Part shown: in pieces, positions 26,075-33,741 of the stretch | Position numbering within the stretch: the first letter of the stretch is position 1 | Layout of the letters: each line of letters starts with the position of its first letter | Source of the DNA: Falcatimonas sp. MSJ-15 | GTDB lineage: Bacteria; Bacillota; Clostridia; Lachnospirales; Lachnospiraceae | Direction of reading: 5' to 3' | Assembly: GCF_018918265.1 (NCBI RefSeq) | Contig: NZ_JAHLQC010000007.1 | Location: 62,001 to 126,000, forward strand | DNA length: 64,000 bases | Made by a program: the position numbers and the translations under genes | The notes under the pieces: generated by a model | The model's database searches: none | Seen by the model: the letters and a program-made list of their open reading frames with translations, nothing else | What the model was told of the DNA's origin: nothing

Positions 26075-27197
26075 GCAGACAAAATATAATGAATTAAAGA
26101 TTAAAATATTCAGAAATACACTTTTAATGACAGTGCTTGCAGGGATTACAATATTTTTTATATTTAATCTTCTTATTGATGGAATATTACAAGATCCATT
26201 TGCAGAATTTTTTATAAGAACATTAAGACATATGTTTGGAATGACAAGAGATGAAGCGATAGAATGGTACAAAGTTATATTTAGAAGAAATAAGACATTA
26301 TATGTGCTATTTGGCTTTATATCTATGTTTGCCGTATATTTCTATATAGGAATGTCCAAGTTTAGTAAGTACTTTGATGAAGTTGGTAATGGAATTGACA
26401 GCATAATAGATCCGGCTTCAGGAAGAATTGTGCTGTCGCATGAACTTGAACCAATAGAGAAGAAACTTAATAGAATTCAGGATACAATAGAACTTAAAGA
26501 AAAACAGGCGAAGCTTAGTGAAGAGAGAAAGAACGATCTTGTACTCTATCTGGCACATGATCTTAAGACACCGCTCACTTCGATAATAGCATATCTTACA
26601 ATGCTTAGAGATAACCCTGATATGGATACAGAGAAACGTGCAAAATGTGTTAATATATCACTTGAAAAAGCAAACAGACTTAACGAACTTATAAAAGAAT
26701 TTTTTGAGATAACATGTTATAATGTGGCTGACATGAAGATAGAGAAACAGGAGATTAATCTATCTATGATGTTAAGTCAGATTACAGATGAATTCTATCC
26801 TCTTTTGTATCCTAAGAATATGACATTCGAGACAGATATAGAAGATGATATAATTATAAATGCAGATCCGGACAGGCTTGCAAGAGTATTCGACAACCTG
26901 TTGAGAAATGCAATAGCATACAGTTATGAGAACACAGCCATTATAGTCAAGGCGGTTCATATAGGCGGTCGAGTAATGATAACTTTCTCTAATAAAGGTG
27001 ATGATATTAAAAAAGAACAGTTAGATTCGCTTTTTGATAAGTTCTTCAGACTCGATTCATCAAGATCATCAGCAACAGGTGGCTCTGGTCTTGGACTTGC
27101 AATCGCTAAAGAGATAGTTAACCGACACGATGGGACAATAACAGCATCGTGTGTCGATGGTCAGACTACATTTTTAGTGGTTATTCCTGTAGCTTAG
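26067..27197 (+). CDS. Sensor histidine kinase (VanS-like)
   Basis: Membrane kinase of 376 residues partnered with the preceding response regulator. Two transmembrane segments (about 13-34 and 76-96) frame a short 40-residue extracytoplasmic loop. The dimerisation/phospho-acceptor box LAHDLKTPLTSI carries His164. The ATPase domain shows N box NLLRNAIAYS, FRLDSSRSSATGGSGLGLAI (F and G2 boxes). The sensed signal cannot be read from the sequence. The start is TTG inside the end of the regulator gene. Confidence 0.93.
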   Translation: MSKQTKYNELKIKIFRNTLLMTVLAGITIFFIFNLLIDGILQDPFAEFFIRTLRHMFGMTRDEAIEWYKVIFRRNKTLYVLFGFISMFAVYFYIGMSKFSKYFDEVGNGIDSIIDPASGRIVLSHELEPIEKKLNRIQDTIELKEKQAKLSEERKNDLVLYLAHDLKTPLTSIIAYLTMLRDNPDMDTEKRAKCVNISLEKANRLNELIKEFFEITCYNVADMKIEKQEINLSMMLSQITDEFYPLLYPKNMTFETDIEDDIIINADPDRLARVFDNLLRNAIAYSYENTAIIVKAVHIGGRVMITFSNKGDDIKKEQLDSLFDKFFRLDSSRSSATGGSGLGLAIAKEIVNRHDGTITASCVDGQTTFLVVIPVA

Positions 27198-27375
27198 ACC
27201 AATTTTTTCATAAAAAATGAATAAATTTGAAAAAAACTATGGACTAATTTAAAAGGATGTGAGAGAATAACTTCGGATGTGGTTAAAGTTTTATCAATCA
27301 TATAGACCACATATTACACAAGTCAGTAAGTACGTCTTTTAATCTGCAAAGAAGAAGTATTTATTATGTGCCTAC

Positions 27376-27392
27376 AATTTGAAATTCAAATT
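27376..27392. promoter_or_regulatory. Perfect palindrome before the NifU-like gene
   Basis: AATTTGAAATTCAAATT, a 17-bp perfect palindrome, ends a few bases before the AAAGGAG ribosome site of the next gene. It is a possible operator or translational hairpin. Confidence 0.45.
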
Positions 27393-27409
27393 TTGAAAGG
27401 AGAAATACA

Positions 27410-28102
27410 ATGATTTATTCACATGAAGTAGAAAAAATGTGTACAGTAGCACAGGGTGTTAAACATGGTGCTGCTCCAATCCCAGAAGAAGCAAAATGGG
27501 TAAAAGCAAAAGAAATTAAAGACATTTCAGGTCTTACACACGGTATTGGCTGGTGTGCTCCACAGCAGGGTGCCTGCAAACTTACTCTTAACGTTAAAGA
27601 GGGCATTATCCAGGAAGCATTAGTTGAAACTATTGGATGTTCAGGTATGACTCATTCAGCAGCTATGGCATCAGAAATCTTACCAGGAAGAACAATTCTT
27701 GAAGCATTAAATACAGACTTAGTATGTGATGCTATCAATACAGCTATGAGAGAATTATTCTTACAGATCGTATACGGAAGAACACAGTCAGCTTTCTCAG
27801 AAGAAGGACTTCCAATTGGTGCTGGTCTTGAAGATTTAGGTAAAGGATTAAGAAGCCAGGTTGGTACTATGTATGGTACACTTAAGAAAGGTCCTCGTTA
27901 CCTTGAGATGGCAGAAGGTTATGTAACAGGAATCGCTCTTGACGAAGAAGATCAGATTATCGGATACCAGTTCGTATCACTTGGTAAGATGACAGACTTC
28001 ATCAAAAAAGGTGACGATCCTAACACAGCTTGGGAAAAAGCTAAAGGTCAGTATGGTAGAGTAGCAGATGCTGTTAAGATTATTGACCCAAGAAACGAAT
28101 AA
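27410..28102 (+). CDS. NifU-like iron-sulfur scaffold-family protein
   Basis: Protein of 230 residues in the NifU_N/IscU superfamily, whose members assemble Fe-S clusters. Cysteines are at 11, 49, 56 and 77 (GWCAPQQGAC, TIGCSGM) and 106; the middle ones match the scaffold pattern. It is longer than IscU. The following gene (17-bp gap) encodes a GGGtGRT protein, a pairing common in anaerobic Firmicutes. Codon choice is richer in C-ending codons (ATC, TTC, AAC) than the neighbours, a sign of high expression. The substrate of the pair is unknown. Confidence 0.82.
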   Translation: MIYSHEVEKMCTVAQGVKHGAAPIPEEAKWVKAKEIKDISGLTHGIGWCAPQQGACKLTLNVKEGIIQEALVETIGCSGMTHSAAMASEILPGRTILEALNTDLVCDAINTAMRELFLQIVYGRTQSAFSEEGLPIGAGLEDLGKGLRSQVGTMYGTLKKGPRYLEMAEGYVTGIALDEEDQIIGYQFVSLGKMTDFIKKGDDPNTAWEKAKGQYGRVADAVKIIDPRNE

Positions 28103-28119
28103 TCAAGGAGGTAACGAAA

Positions 28120-29130
28120 ATGTCTTTATTTGAATCATATGAAAGAAGAATAGATAAAATCAATGCTGTATTAAACAGCTATGGTATTTCTTCAATTGAA
28201 GAAGCAGAAAAAATTACAAAAGATGCTGGATTAGATGTTTACAGCCAGGTAAAAGGTATTCAGCCAATTTGTTTTGAAAATGCATGTTGGGCTTACACAG
28301 TAGGTGCAGCTATCGCAATCAAAAAAGGATGCAGAAGAGCAGCTGATGCAGCAGCAGCAATCGGTGAAGGTCTTCAGGCATTCTGTATTCCAGGTTCAGT
28401 TGCTGACCAGAGAAAAGTTGGTTTAGGACATGGTAACCTTGGTAAGATGTTACTTGAAGAAGATACAGATTGTTTCTGTTTCTTAGCTGGTCATGAATCA
28501 TTCGCAGCAGCTGAAGGTGCAATCGGTATTGCAGAAAAAGCTAACAAAGTTCGTCAGAAACCTTTAAGAGTTATCTTAAATGGTCTTGGCAAAGATGCAG
28601 CTCAAGTTATCTCAAGAATTAATGGTTTCACATACGTTGAAACAGAGATGAACTACTATACAGGCGAAGTTAAAGAAGTATTCAGAAAATCATATTCAAC
28701 AGGTCTTCGTGCAAAAGTTAATTGCTACGGTGCTAATGATGTAACAGAAGGTGTTGCAATCATGCATAAAGAAGGTGTTGACGTATCTATCACAGGTAAC
28801 TCAACAAACCCAACACGTTTCCAGCATCCAGTAGCAGGTACATATAAGAAAGAATGTATCGAACAGGGTAAGAAATACTTCTCAGTTGCTTCAGGTGGTG
28901 GTACAGGACGTACACTTCACCCAGATAACATGGCAGCAGGTCCTGCTTCATATGGTATGACAGATACTATGGGACGTATGCATTCAGATGCTCAGTTCGC
29001 AGGTTCATCATCAGTTCCAGCTCATGTTGAGATGATGGGTCTTATCGGAATGGGTAACAACCCAATGGTTGGTGCTACAGTTGCAGTTGCTGTTTCTATC
29101 GAGGAAGCCGCTAAAGCTGGTAAATTCTAA
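28120..29130 (+). CDS. GGGtGRT protein
   Basis: Protein of 336 residues named for its motif, seen here as SGGGTGRTLHP near residue 260. Other conserved segments are GIQPICFENACWAYTVGAAIAIKKGC and FLAGHESFAAAEGAIGIAEKAN. No catalytic family is assigned; an iron-sulfur role is suspected only from its steady pairing with the NifU-like gene. AAGGAGG precedes the ATG. Codon usage suggests strong expression. It is the last host gene before the prophage. Confidence 0.88.
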   Translation: MSLFESYERRIDKINAVLNSYGISSIEEAEKITKDAGLDVYSQVKGIQPICFENACWAYTVGAAIAIKKGCRRAADAAAAIGEGLQAFCIPGSVADQRKVGLGHGNLGKMLLEEDTDCFCFLAGHESFAAAEGAIGIAEKANKVRQKPLRVILNGLGKDAAQVISRINGFTYVETEMNYYTGEVKEVFRKSYSTGLRAKVNCYGANDVTEGVAIMHKEGVDVSITGNSTNPTRFQHPVAGTYKKECIEQGKKYFSVASGGGTGRTLHPDNMAAGPASYGMTDTMGRMHSDAQFAGSSSVPAHVEMMGLIGMGNNPMVGATVAVAVSIEEAAKAGKF

Positions 29131-29143
29131 TTAAAAAACACGG

Positions 29144-29179
29144 AAAGCCTTGAAATATCAATGTTTCAAGGCTTTTTTT
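29144..29179 (+). terminator. Strong terminator at the host/prophage junction
   Basis: AAAGCCTTGAAA / TTTCAAGGCTTT, 12-bp stem, 8-nt loop, seven-T tail. It ends the NifU-like/GGGtGRT operon. Confidence 0.95.
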
Positions 29180-29197
29180 GTGTCCCGAAAATCAAGT

Positions 29198-29225
29198 AAA
29201 AATCGTGTAAAATAGGTCGATTTTT
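29198..29225. other. Candidate left attachment-site core region
   Basis: Between the host terminator and the arm-like repeats lies the inverted repeat AAAAATCG (29198-29205) / CGATTTTT (29218-29225) around 12 bp. Its position fits core-type integrase sites of attL. The right end is outside the window, so the duplicated core cannot be confirmed. Confidence 0.35.
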
Positions 29226-29230
29226 AAGAG

Positions 29231-29287
29231 GTATGACACACGTATGACACACGTATGACACACGCACATGACACAAGTATGACACAC
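29231..29287. repeat. GTATGACACAC direct repeats, probable integrase arm sites
   Basis: Three perfect tandem 11-mers GTATGACACAC (29231-29263), one variant (around 29268) and a fifth perfect copy (29277-29287). They lie between the prophage edge and the integrase gene. Short repeats in this place are typical binding sites for the N-terminal arm-binding domain of tyrosine integrases. Confidence 0.75.
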
Positions 29288-29300
29288 AAGAAAGTTAGTA

Positions 29301-29330
29301 AAAAAGCCACTTTCCAATGGAAAATGGCTG
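29301..29330 (-). terminator. Integrase gene terminator
   Basis: Read on the minus strand: AGCCATTTTCC / GGAAAGTGGCT followed by a T run, 26 bp after the integrase stop. Confidence 0.88.
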
Positions 29331-29355
29331 ATGGTTGGTGCGCTTTTTAATTATA

Positions 29356-30462
29356 TTATTGGATCTTTTCTATCTCTGCTCTCATATCGTCAATAGTTCT
29401 GTGAGTATATACCGATTCGGTAACGTCTTGTATCGCATGGCCAGCGATTAATTTGAGGACGTATTCATTTACTTCATATCTCTTAGCGAGAGTTATAAAA
29501 GTATGCCTGGTATCGTGTGGACGATGCTCCATGTTAAATCTCTTCATTACTTTTGTAAAACGTCCACGATATTTATCGTATGTCAGATTAGTTCCTTGTT
29601 GTCCATTCTCATCGTTAAATAAAGTGTCAGCCCCCATATCCAAAGCTTTCTTATAATTGTCTTTAACGATACCTTTAATCTTTGAATGAACTGGGACTAT
29701 TCTGTTACGTCCTGCATCTGTTTTAAGACCCCCTTTTATTATCCAGTCGTTAATATCAACATCTGTAATTTTAAGGATTGCAAGCTCCTGTGGTCTGAAT
29801 CCGGTATAGATACCTATAAGAATCATATCAACAAATGGAAAGTCGATATTATCCCATAATGTCTGTATCTCATCATCTGAAAATGGAACTCTTACAATCT
29901 GCGCTTTAGGTTTTTTGATACTGTCACACAGAGCTGCATAATCTGTATTAGTGATTTCATGCTTAATCGCCCATCTATACATTAAATTGAAAAGTGACTT
30001 CATTCTACCCTTGGTATTATCACCAACTTTGGCATTTTTAATTGTCTGCTCCAGGTGATAAGTTCTGATGTCTTTAAAACGCATACCATAAAGTGGAGTA
30101 CAGTAACTGTATGCTGATTTCCACGTTCTTACTGCCGATGGTACAATATTATTAAAATGCTCATCGGACCATTTATCATAAACATCTGCAAATGTGAGAT
30201 TGGAACGTTCCAAATCATAAGGATCATCATTATATTCTGCAAGAACCTTTATCGCTTCGGTCCTGGTAGCATAACATCCTAAAGTCGAATATACCTGTTT
30301 TTGCTTAACTTCTCCAGATATAAGCTGCTCTTGGGTGGGATTAGTTATCTGCTCCCCCGATTCATTGACATATACCCATCCTTTTGTTATACGAACTCGC
30401 CAAGGCTTACGTCTGTTACCACTCAATTTGCTTATGTTACCATAACTGTTTGGATTTTTCAT
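29356..30462 (-). CDS. int: Prophage tyrosine-recombinase integrase
   Basis: Site-specific recombinase of 368 residues that integrates and excises the prophage. The N-terminal arm-binding domain (1-80, PWRVRITKGW...TRTEAIKVLAEY) and SAM-like core-binding domain (about 95-190) precede the catalytic domain. Its active-site residues are visible: Arg in TGFRPQE, the HDTRHTF pair, GHAIQD His and the nucleophile Tyr in SVYTHR. AGGAGGTTATTTTT precedes the ATG. It points towards the left prophage end, next to the arm-site repeats. Confidence 0.96.
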   Translation of the reverse strand: MKNPNSYGNISKLSGNRRKPWRVRITKGWVYVNESGEQITNPTQEQLISGEVKQKQVYSTLGCYATRTEAIKVLAEYNDDPYDLERSNLTFADVYDKWSDEHFNNIVPSAVRTWKSAYSYCTPLYGMRFKDIRTYHLEQTIKNAKVGDNTKGRMKSLFNLMYRWAIKHEITNTDYAALCDSIKKPKAQIVRVPFSDDEIQTLWDNIDFPFVDMILIGIYTGFRPQELAILKITDVDINDWIIKGGLKTDAGRNRIVPVHSKIKGIVKDNYKKALDMGADTLFNDENGQQGTNLTYDKYRGRFTKVMKRFNMEHRPHDTRHTFITLAKRYEVNEYVLKLIAGHAIQDVTESVYTHRTIDDMRAEIEKIQ

Positions 30463-30594
30463 AAAAATAACCTCCTAATGTTACCATTACCACCGTAGTG
30501 GTGTATTATAAAAGTGCCATTGATGTATACCGAACCCCCGATGTGTGTATAACAATTGGTATTGAATTTTTCATTAGTAATAATTATCCTTTCT

Positions 30595-30638
30595 AAGAAA
30601 GAGTACTCAACCCCCTTCGCTTATGAGTACTCTTTCTT
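30595..30638. terminator. 14-bp perfect stem, bidirectional terminator
   Basis: AAGAAAGAGTACTC (30595-30608) / GAGTACTCTTTCTT (30625-30638) with a 16-nt loop, in the gene-free gap 30463-31027. It separates the lysogeny genes from int and could stop transcription from either side. Confidence 0.7.
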
Positions 30639-30669
30639 TGTGTCTATAATACAGAACATATATTTGAAA

Positions 30670-30985
30670 ATTACACTTTTTACACTTCAATTACACTTTG
30701 ATTACACTTTCAAAACAAAAGTGTAATCGCTGTAGCCCTTGCCACAAGCGGGATTGCGAGATTTGATTACACTTATTACAAAAAAATGCCCCTATATATA
30801 ATTATTTTTTATTATAATATATAATATATATACTATATAAATATAATTAAAATATATAAGAAATAGATAAAAAGTGTAATAAGTGTAATTTTTTATCAAG
30901 AATGTAGTAATTAAGCTACTTACAGAGATTACACTTATACTCAAAAAAGTGTAATAAAGTGTAATTCTTAATAAAAAAGTGTAAT
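30670..30985. repeat. GTGTAAT array A
   Basis: At least 11 copies of GTGTAAT or its complement ATTACAC in about 320 bp, in both directions, many as AAGTGTAAT with 9-10 bp spacing (e.g. 30874 and 30883). One is the longer GTGTAATCGCTGTAG (30721-30735). The rest of the gap is A/T-rich (about 30785-30870 almost only A and T). No gene was found. The same motif forms array B 14 kb away. Confidence 0.9.
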
Positions 30986-31027
30986 CTTGGGGCTAAAAAA
31001 ATAACTCAATGTTGAGTTCTAATTGAG

Positions 31028-31486
31028 TTATTTCAGTCTGATAACCCCCAAGCAAGGACAAAAGTAAATGATGTAATGATTGAACATGGTATAAGTACCA
31101 TATTTTTTAGTATAACAATCAATGGCATCTTGTAGATATTCATCTGTCACATCAAGATATTCAGCAACTTCACTGGAAGTTTTACAACCATGTTCAAATG
31201 CTTTCACAAGTCCCATAAGTCCGATTTTCATATTATAACCATACAATCTTGCTCTGTATTCCTGTTTTCTATTCGCCACGTCTTCCTGATTAAGAATATC
31301 ACCAGAAGTAGTGTGGTAGTGTCCTAACTCTTCAGCAAGAACACAAGACTTTTCAACTTGTGTTTCAATGTCTTTACGAATAGCGATTCTATTACCATTT
31401 ACACGTCCGTCACTCGCTTGAAGTGGCTTTTCTTTTATAATCAGATTGTATTTATCTGATTCAATCAACATCTCTTCATAGAGCAT
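31028..31486 (-). CDS. ImmA/IrrE-like metallopeptidase
   Basis: Protein of 152 residues from ATG 31486 (a GTG three codons earlier is possible). It carries LAEELGHYHTTSGD, the phage form of the ImmA zinc motif in which the first histidine of HExxH is replaced. ImmA-type peptidases cleave the partner phage repressor and so trigger induction. The C-terminal half (residues about 85-130) has a helix-turn-helix-like SSEVAEYLDVTDEYLQDAI. It lies directly behind the repressor gene on the same strand, the usual ImmR-ImmA arrangement. Confidence 0.85.
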   Translation of the reverse strand: MLYEEMLIESDKYNLIIKEKPLQASDGRVNGNRIAIRKDIETQVEKSCVLAEELGHYHTTSGDILNQEDVANRKQEYRARLYGYNMKIGLMGLVKAFEHGCKTSSEVAEYLDVTDEYLQDAIDCYTKKYGTYTMFNHYIIYFCPCLGVIRLK

Positions 31487-31503
31487 ATATAACACCTGCC
31501 TAA

Positions 31504-31962
31504 TTAGAAATTATCATCATCCATGATATCATCATCATGCTTAATCATGTCTGCTGTTACTTCTATGTCGGTTCGCTCATGAGCTGCAACAGCTTGTAGA
31601 TAGTTGTCGTTGTAAAGCGGGTTGCATGCCATTTCACGAGCAGTATCAATTAATTTAATCTTTCCATTATCATTTAAATTCTGAATTTCAGAGATTAACT
31701 TATTCTCATAACTGCTTTTCTGAATTGTTACTGTGTCTTTATTAGTATGTTCTTCTACGAGGTCGGCTTTGGTTATGCCGAAGTAGTTCGCCATTAATTC
31801 AATCTTATCAATACGAGGATAAGTTTTCGCATGAATCCAATCAGAAAAAGTTGGCATCTTAATACCTAAAGTATTACATAATTCTGTTTGAGATACATTT
31901 GATAATGACATATAGTATTTAATGTTTTTAGCCATTATTTCTTTATTGCCTAAAGCACTCAT
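31504..31962 (-). CDS. CI-like prophage repressor (HTH_3)
   Basis: Protein of 152 residues. Cro/C1-type helix-turn-helix at about residues 12-65 (VSQTELCNTLGIKMPTFSDWIHAKTYP). The C-terminal part is acidic (KHDDDIMDDDNF) with no LexA-type peptidase domain, so it probably depends on the adjacent ImmA-like enzyme for inactivation. GGAGGT precedes the ATG. Its promoter holds an operator in the spacer, pointing to self-control. Confidence 0.92.
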   Translation of the reverse strand: MSALGNKEIMAKNIKYYMSLSNVSQTELCNTLGIKMPTFSDWIHAKTYPRIDKIELMANYFGITKADLVEEHTNKDTVTIQKSSYENKLISEIQNLNDNGKIKLIDTAREMACNPLYNDNYLQAVAAHERTDIEVTADMIKHDDDIMDDDNF

Positions 31963-31982
31963 TAGACCACCTCCATGTCTTT

Positions 31983-32011
31983 ATTATATGGTAAAACCGT
32001 AAAAAAATCAA
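31983..32011 (-). promoter_or_regulatory. Repressor promoter with internal operator
   Basis: Minus strand: -35 TTGATT (32011-32006), 17-bp spacer, -10 TATAAT (31988-31983). The spacer contains the operator-like ATGGTAAAACCGT (31989-32000 region). Confidence 0.82.
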
Positions 32012-32040
32012 TATTTTAAGAAAAAAATTAGAAAAAACCG

Positions 32041-32069
32041 TTGACATTTCGGTAAAACCGAAGTATAAT
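32041..32069 (+). promoter_or_regulatory. Early lytic promoter with internal operator
   Basis: Textbook sigma-A promoter TTGACA (32041-32046), 17-bp spacer, TATAAT (32064-32069). The spacer is the palindrome TTCGGTAAAACCGAA, a repressor operator. It reads rightwards into the cro-like and early genes. Confidence 0.93.
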
Positions 32070-32115
32070 AAGAGAGTAGCAAGGAAACAGTCATAAGAGA
32101 AAGGAGGAAGAAACG

Positions 32116-32238
32116 GTGGATGAAATGATAAGGAAAATAAAAAAAGCCAGAAAAGTGGTAACAGCACTCATCTGGCTCGCCTTGGAAATAGGCACTCTAC
32201 TCTCAGTCATAAAAATGATAGTAGAGTCATTATTTTAG
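32116..32238 (+). CDS. Small membrane protein, first early gene
   Basis: Forty residues from GTG 32116, placed eight bases after AAGGAGG. A basic N terminus (KIKKARK) is followed by one hydrophobic helix (about 14-37). It is the first gene after the early promoter. The function is unknown; single-helix early phage proteins can act at the membrane or in superinfection exclusion, but nothing here proves it. Confidence 0.55.
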   Translation: MDEMIRKIKKARKVVTALIWLALEIGTLLSVIKMIVESLF

Positions 32239-32243
32239 AGGGA

Positions 32244-32257
32244 GGGGCGAAAGCCCC
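32244..32257 (+). other. GAAA-tetraloop hairpin
   Basis: GGGGC-GAAA-GCCCC directly after the small early gene; no T run follows. It is a stable RNA hairpin, possibly a processing or attenuation site. Confidence 0.5.
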
Positions 32258-32298
32258 AACCCGCTTTTACCTTATCATGGATTCACTGATAAATCAAT

Positions 32299-32391
32299 AT
32301 GAAAAAGTTAATTTATGAATTGATTAAGTTAATTTTGGCGATTGTAATTCTTATTTGTACAGTAGTAGGCCTTTACTTGTTGCTGTTCTGA
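32299..32391 (+). CDS. Possible 30-residue hydrophobic peptide
   Basis: ATG 32299 to TGA 32391 gives MKKLIYELIKLILAIVILIC and ten more residues, almost entirely one membrane helix. There is no clear ribosome binding site, so translation is uncertain. It is reported because its composition looks selected and it fills the gap before the cro-like gene. Confidence 0.3.
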   Translation: MKKLIYELIKLILAIVILICTVVGLYLLLF

Positions 32392-32437
32392 TAAGAAAGA
32401 GCTGTCCTATCGGCGATACGGGGAGAAAGGTTGATAC

Positions 32438-32689
32438 ATGAGAACGATTAATAAGATACCTGAAACAATGAGAACTACATTAAAACAAGCAAGAGAATTG
32501 TGCGGATATACACAAATTGAAGCTGCTAAATATCTGGGGATTAGTGTAGATACTTTAAGCAATTATGAAAGAGGAAAAAGCTATCCGGATATACCAATTT
32601 TAAAGAAGATAGAACACTTATATGGTGTGCCTTATAACAGGCTTATTTTTTTACCTTTAGACTTCGGTTTAACCGAAATAGAAAGCTGA
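32438..32689 (+). CDS. Cro-like HTH regulator
   Basis: Protein of 83 residues, mostly one Cro/C1 helix-turn-helix domain (residues 12-66: LKQARELCGYTQIEAAKYLGI). It faces away from the CI-like repressor across shared operators and is the likely Cro. A GGGGAGAAAGG site precedes it. Its last codons contain a further copy of the operator palindrome, so the gene end may itself be bound. Confidence 0.88.
   Translation: MRTINKIPETMRTTLKQARELCGYTQIEAAKYLGISVDTLSNYERGKSYPDIPILKKIEHLYGVPYNRLIFLPLDFGLTEIES
32663..32677. promoter_or_regulatory. Third operator palindrome inside the cro-like gene
   Basis: TTCGGTTTAACCGAA, with the same TTCGGT/ACCGAA arms as the early-promoter operator. A different palindrome, GTTCC-AAAAT-GGAAC, follows at 32701-32715. 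Confidence 0.65.
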
Positions 32690-32722
32690 ATAGTTAGGTT
32701 GTTCCAAAATGGAACGCCCTAT

Positions 32723-32875
32723 TTAAATGGTTGATGAAATTATTTAAGGTTTTCTCTCATAATAGTATCGTAAGTAGATTAATGTTGAATATTAGGAGGA
32801 TTTAATTAAGAATTTTAACTGCTATACGGAGACAAGTTTTTTAAATTTTTTCTACCATAATATATGTGAAACAAG
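32723..32875. repeat. Leader repeat, copy A (about 150 bp)
   Basis: First copy of a roughly 150-bp direct repeat, about 85-90% identical by eye to 33565-33716. It contains two CCATAATA-type motifs (near 32757 and 32855) and a former leader-peptide frame. There the ATG has become AAG and an extra T removes the stop, so this copy no longer encodes the peptide. It ends 71 bp before the Bro-like gene. Confidence 0.88.
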
Positions 32876-32909
32876 AAAATCCATACGGAGAGAAAATATT
32901 TTACTCAAA

Positions 32910-32926
32910 ACTCCCATAATAGGAGT
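32910..32926 (+). promoter_or_regulatory. 5' leader hairpin before the Bro-like gene
   Basis: ACTCC-CATAATA-GGAGT, a small hairpin that shows the CATAATA motif in its loop, about 20 bp before the start of the next gene. Confidence 0.5.
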
Positions 32927-32946
32927 ATGAAAGGAGAAAATGAAAT

Positions 32947-33576
32947 ATGAACAATTTACAGATTTTTAAGAGTACAGAATTTGGAACAATAAGAACAGTA
33001 ATGACAAATAACGAGCCTTGGTTCGTGGGAAAAGATGTGGCAACAGTATTGGGATATGAGAGAGCAACGAAAGCCATTAGAGACCATGTAGATGAGGATG
33101 ATGTAGATGAAATCCCAATTCAGGACTCCATAGGTAGAATGCAGAATACACCTATCATTAACGAGTCAGGCTTATACAGTCTAATCCTAGGAAGTAAACT
33201 TCCATCAGCCAAAAGATTTAAGCACTGGGTAACAAGCGAAGTTCTTCCAAGCATCAGAAAAACAGGACACTATGAGATGTCAGGATATACACCAAAAGCG
33301 ACAAGCCTTGGTGAGGTGGTTAATCTCATTAAAGTAACAAGAGAAACAATGAAAGCACAAAAGGCATCACCGACAGAGATTGCAACAGCAGTCAAGAAGA
33401 TATGTGAGCAGTTCGGTGTTGAACTTCCAGAATGTTTTATTAAACCAGAGCGAATGACAATGGCTGATGCAATGGATATGGTAGATTTTATCTACTCACA
33501 ACCAAAAGGTAAAAAGCAACCAACGTATGAAGATTACATCATATATAGGGCAAATAAGAAGAGATTAAATGGTTGA
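32947..33576 (+). CDS. Bro-N antirepressor-like protein
   Basis: Protein of 209 residues. The N-terminal Bro-N DNA-binding domain (1-110) is clear: NNEPWFVGKDVATVLGY, VDEDDVDEIPI, ESGLYSLILGSKLPSAKRFKHWVTSEVLPSIRKTGHY. The C-terminal half is not one of the common KilA/ANT domains. Such proteins often counter the phage repressor or control early genes. AAAGGAG lies before the ATG. The stop codon lies inside leader repeat copy B. Confidence 0.9.
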   Translation: MNNLQIFKSTEFGTIRTVMTNNEPWFVGKDVATVLGYERATKAIRDHVDEDDVDEIPIQDSIGRMQNTPIINESGLYSLILGSKLPSAKRFKHWVTSEVLPSIRKTGHYEMSGYTPKATSLGEVVNLIKVTRETMKAQKASPTEIATAVKKICEQFGVELPECFIKPERMTMADAMDMVDFIYSQPKGKKQPTYEDYIIYRANKKRLNG

Positions 33577-33716
33577 TGAAATTATTTGAGGTTTTCTACC
33601 ATAATAGTATCGTAAGAAATTAATGTTGAATAGTAGGAGGAATTAATTATGAATTTTACCAGTTATATGGAGACAAGTTTTTAAAATTTTTTCTCCCATA
33701 ATATAAGAGAAACAAG
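33565..33716. repeat. Leader repeat, copy B (about 150 bp)
   Basis: Second copy of the repeat at 32723-32875. It begins inside the last codons of the Bro-like gene. It holds CCATAATA motifs (near 33599 and 33697), the second inside a TTCTC (33691-33695) / GAGAA (33707-33711) hairpin. This copy keeps an intact leader-peptide frame (33649-33684). Confidence 0.88.
33649..33684 (+). CDS. Possible 11-residue leader peptide
   Basis: ATG-to-TAA frame encoding MNFTSYMETSF, with AGGAGG eight bases upstream and the CCATAATA hairpin directly after the stop. This layout could couple peptide translation to the downstream hairpin. The equivalent frame in copy A is broken, so conservation is not shown. Confidence 0.35.
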   Translation: MNFTSYMETSF

Positions 33717-33741
33717 TACAGGAACAATAGGAGGTAATGGA

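Noticed and set aside
25382..27197. Vancomycin-resistance locus
   Set aside because: The regulator/kinase pair is VanRS-like in type only; no vanHAX/vanG-type ligase or dehydrogenase genes lie beside it.
30670..30985. GTGTAAT array A as a CRISPR or terminator cluster
   Set aside because: The motif is only 7 bp, occurs in both directions at irregular spacing and has no spacer-repeat structure; few copies form T-tailed hairpins.
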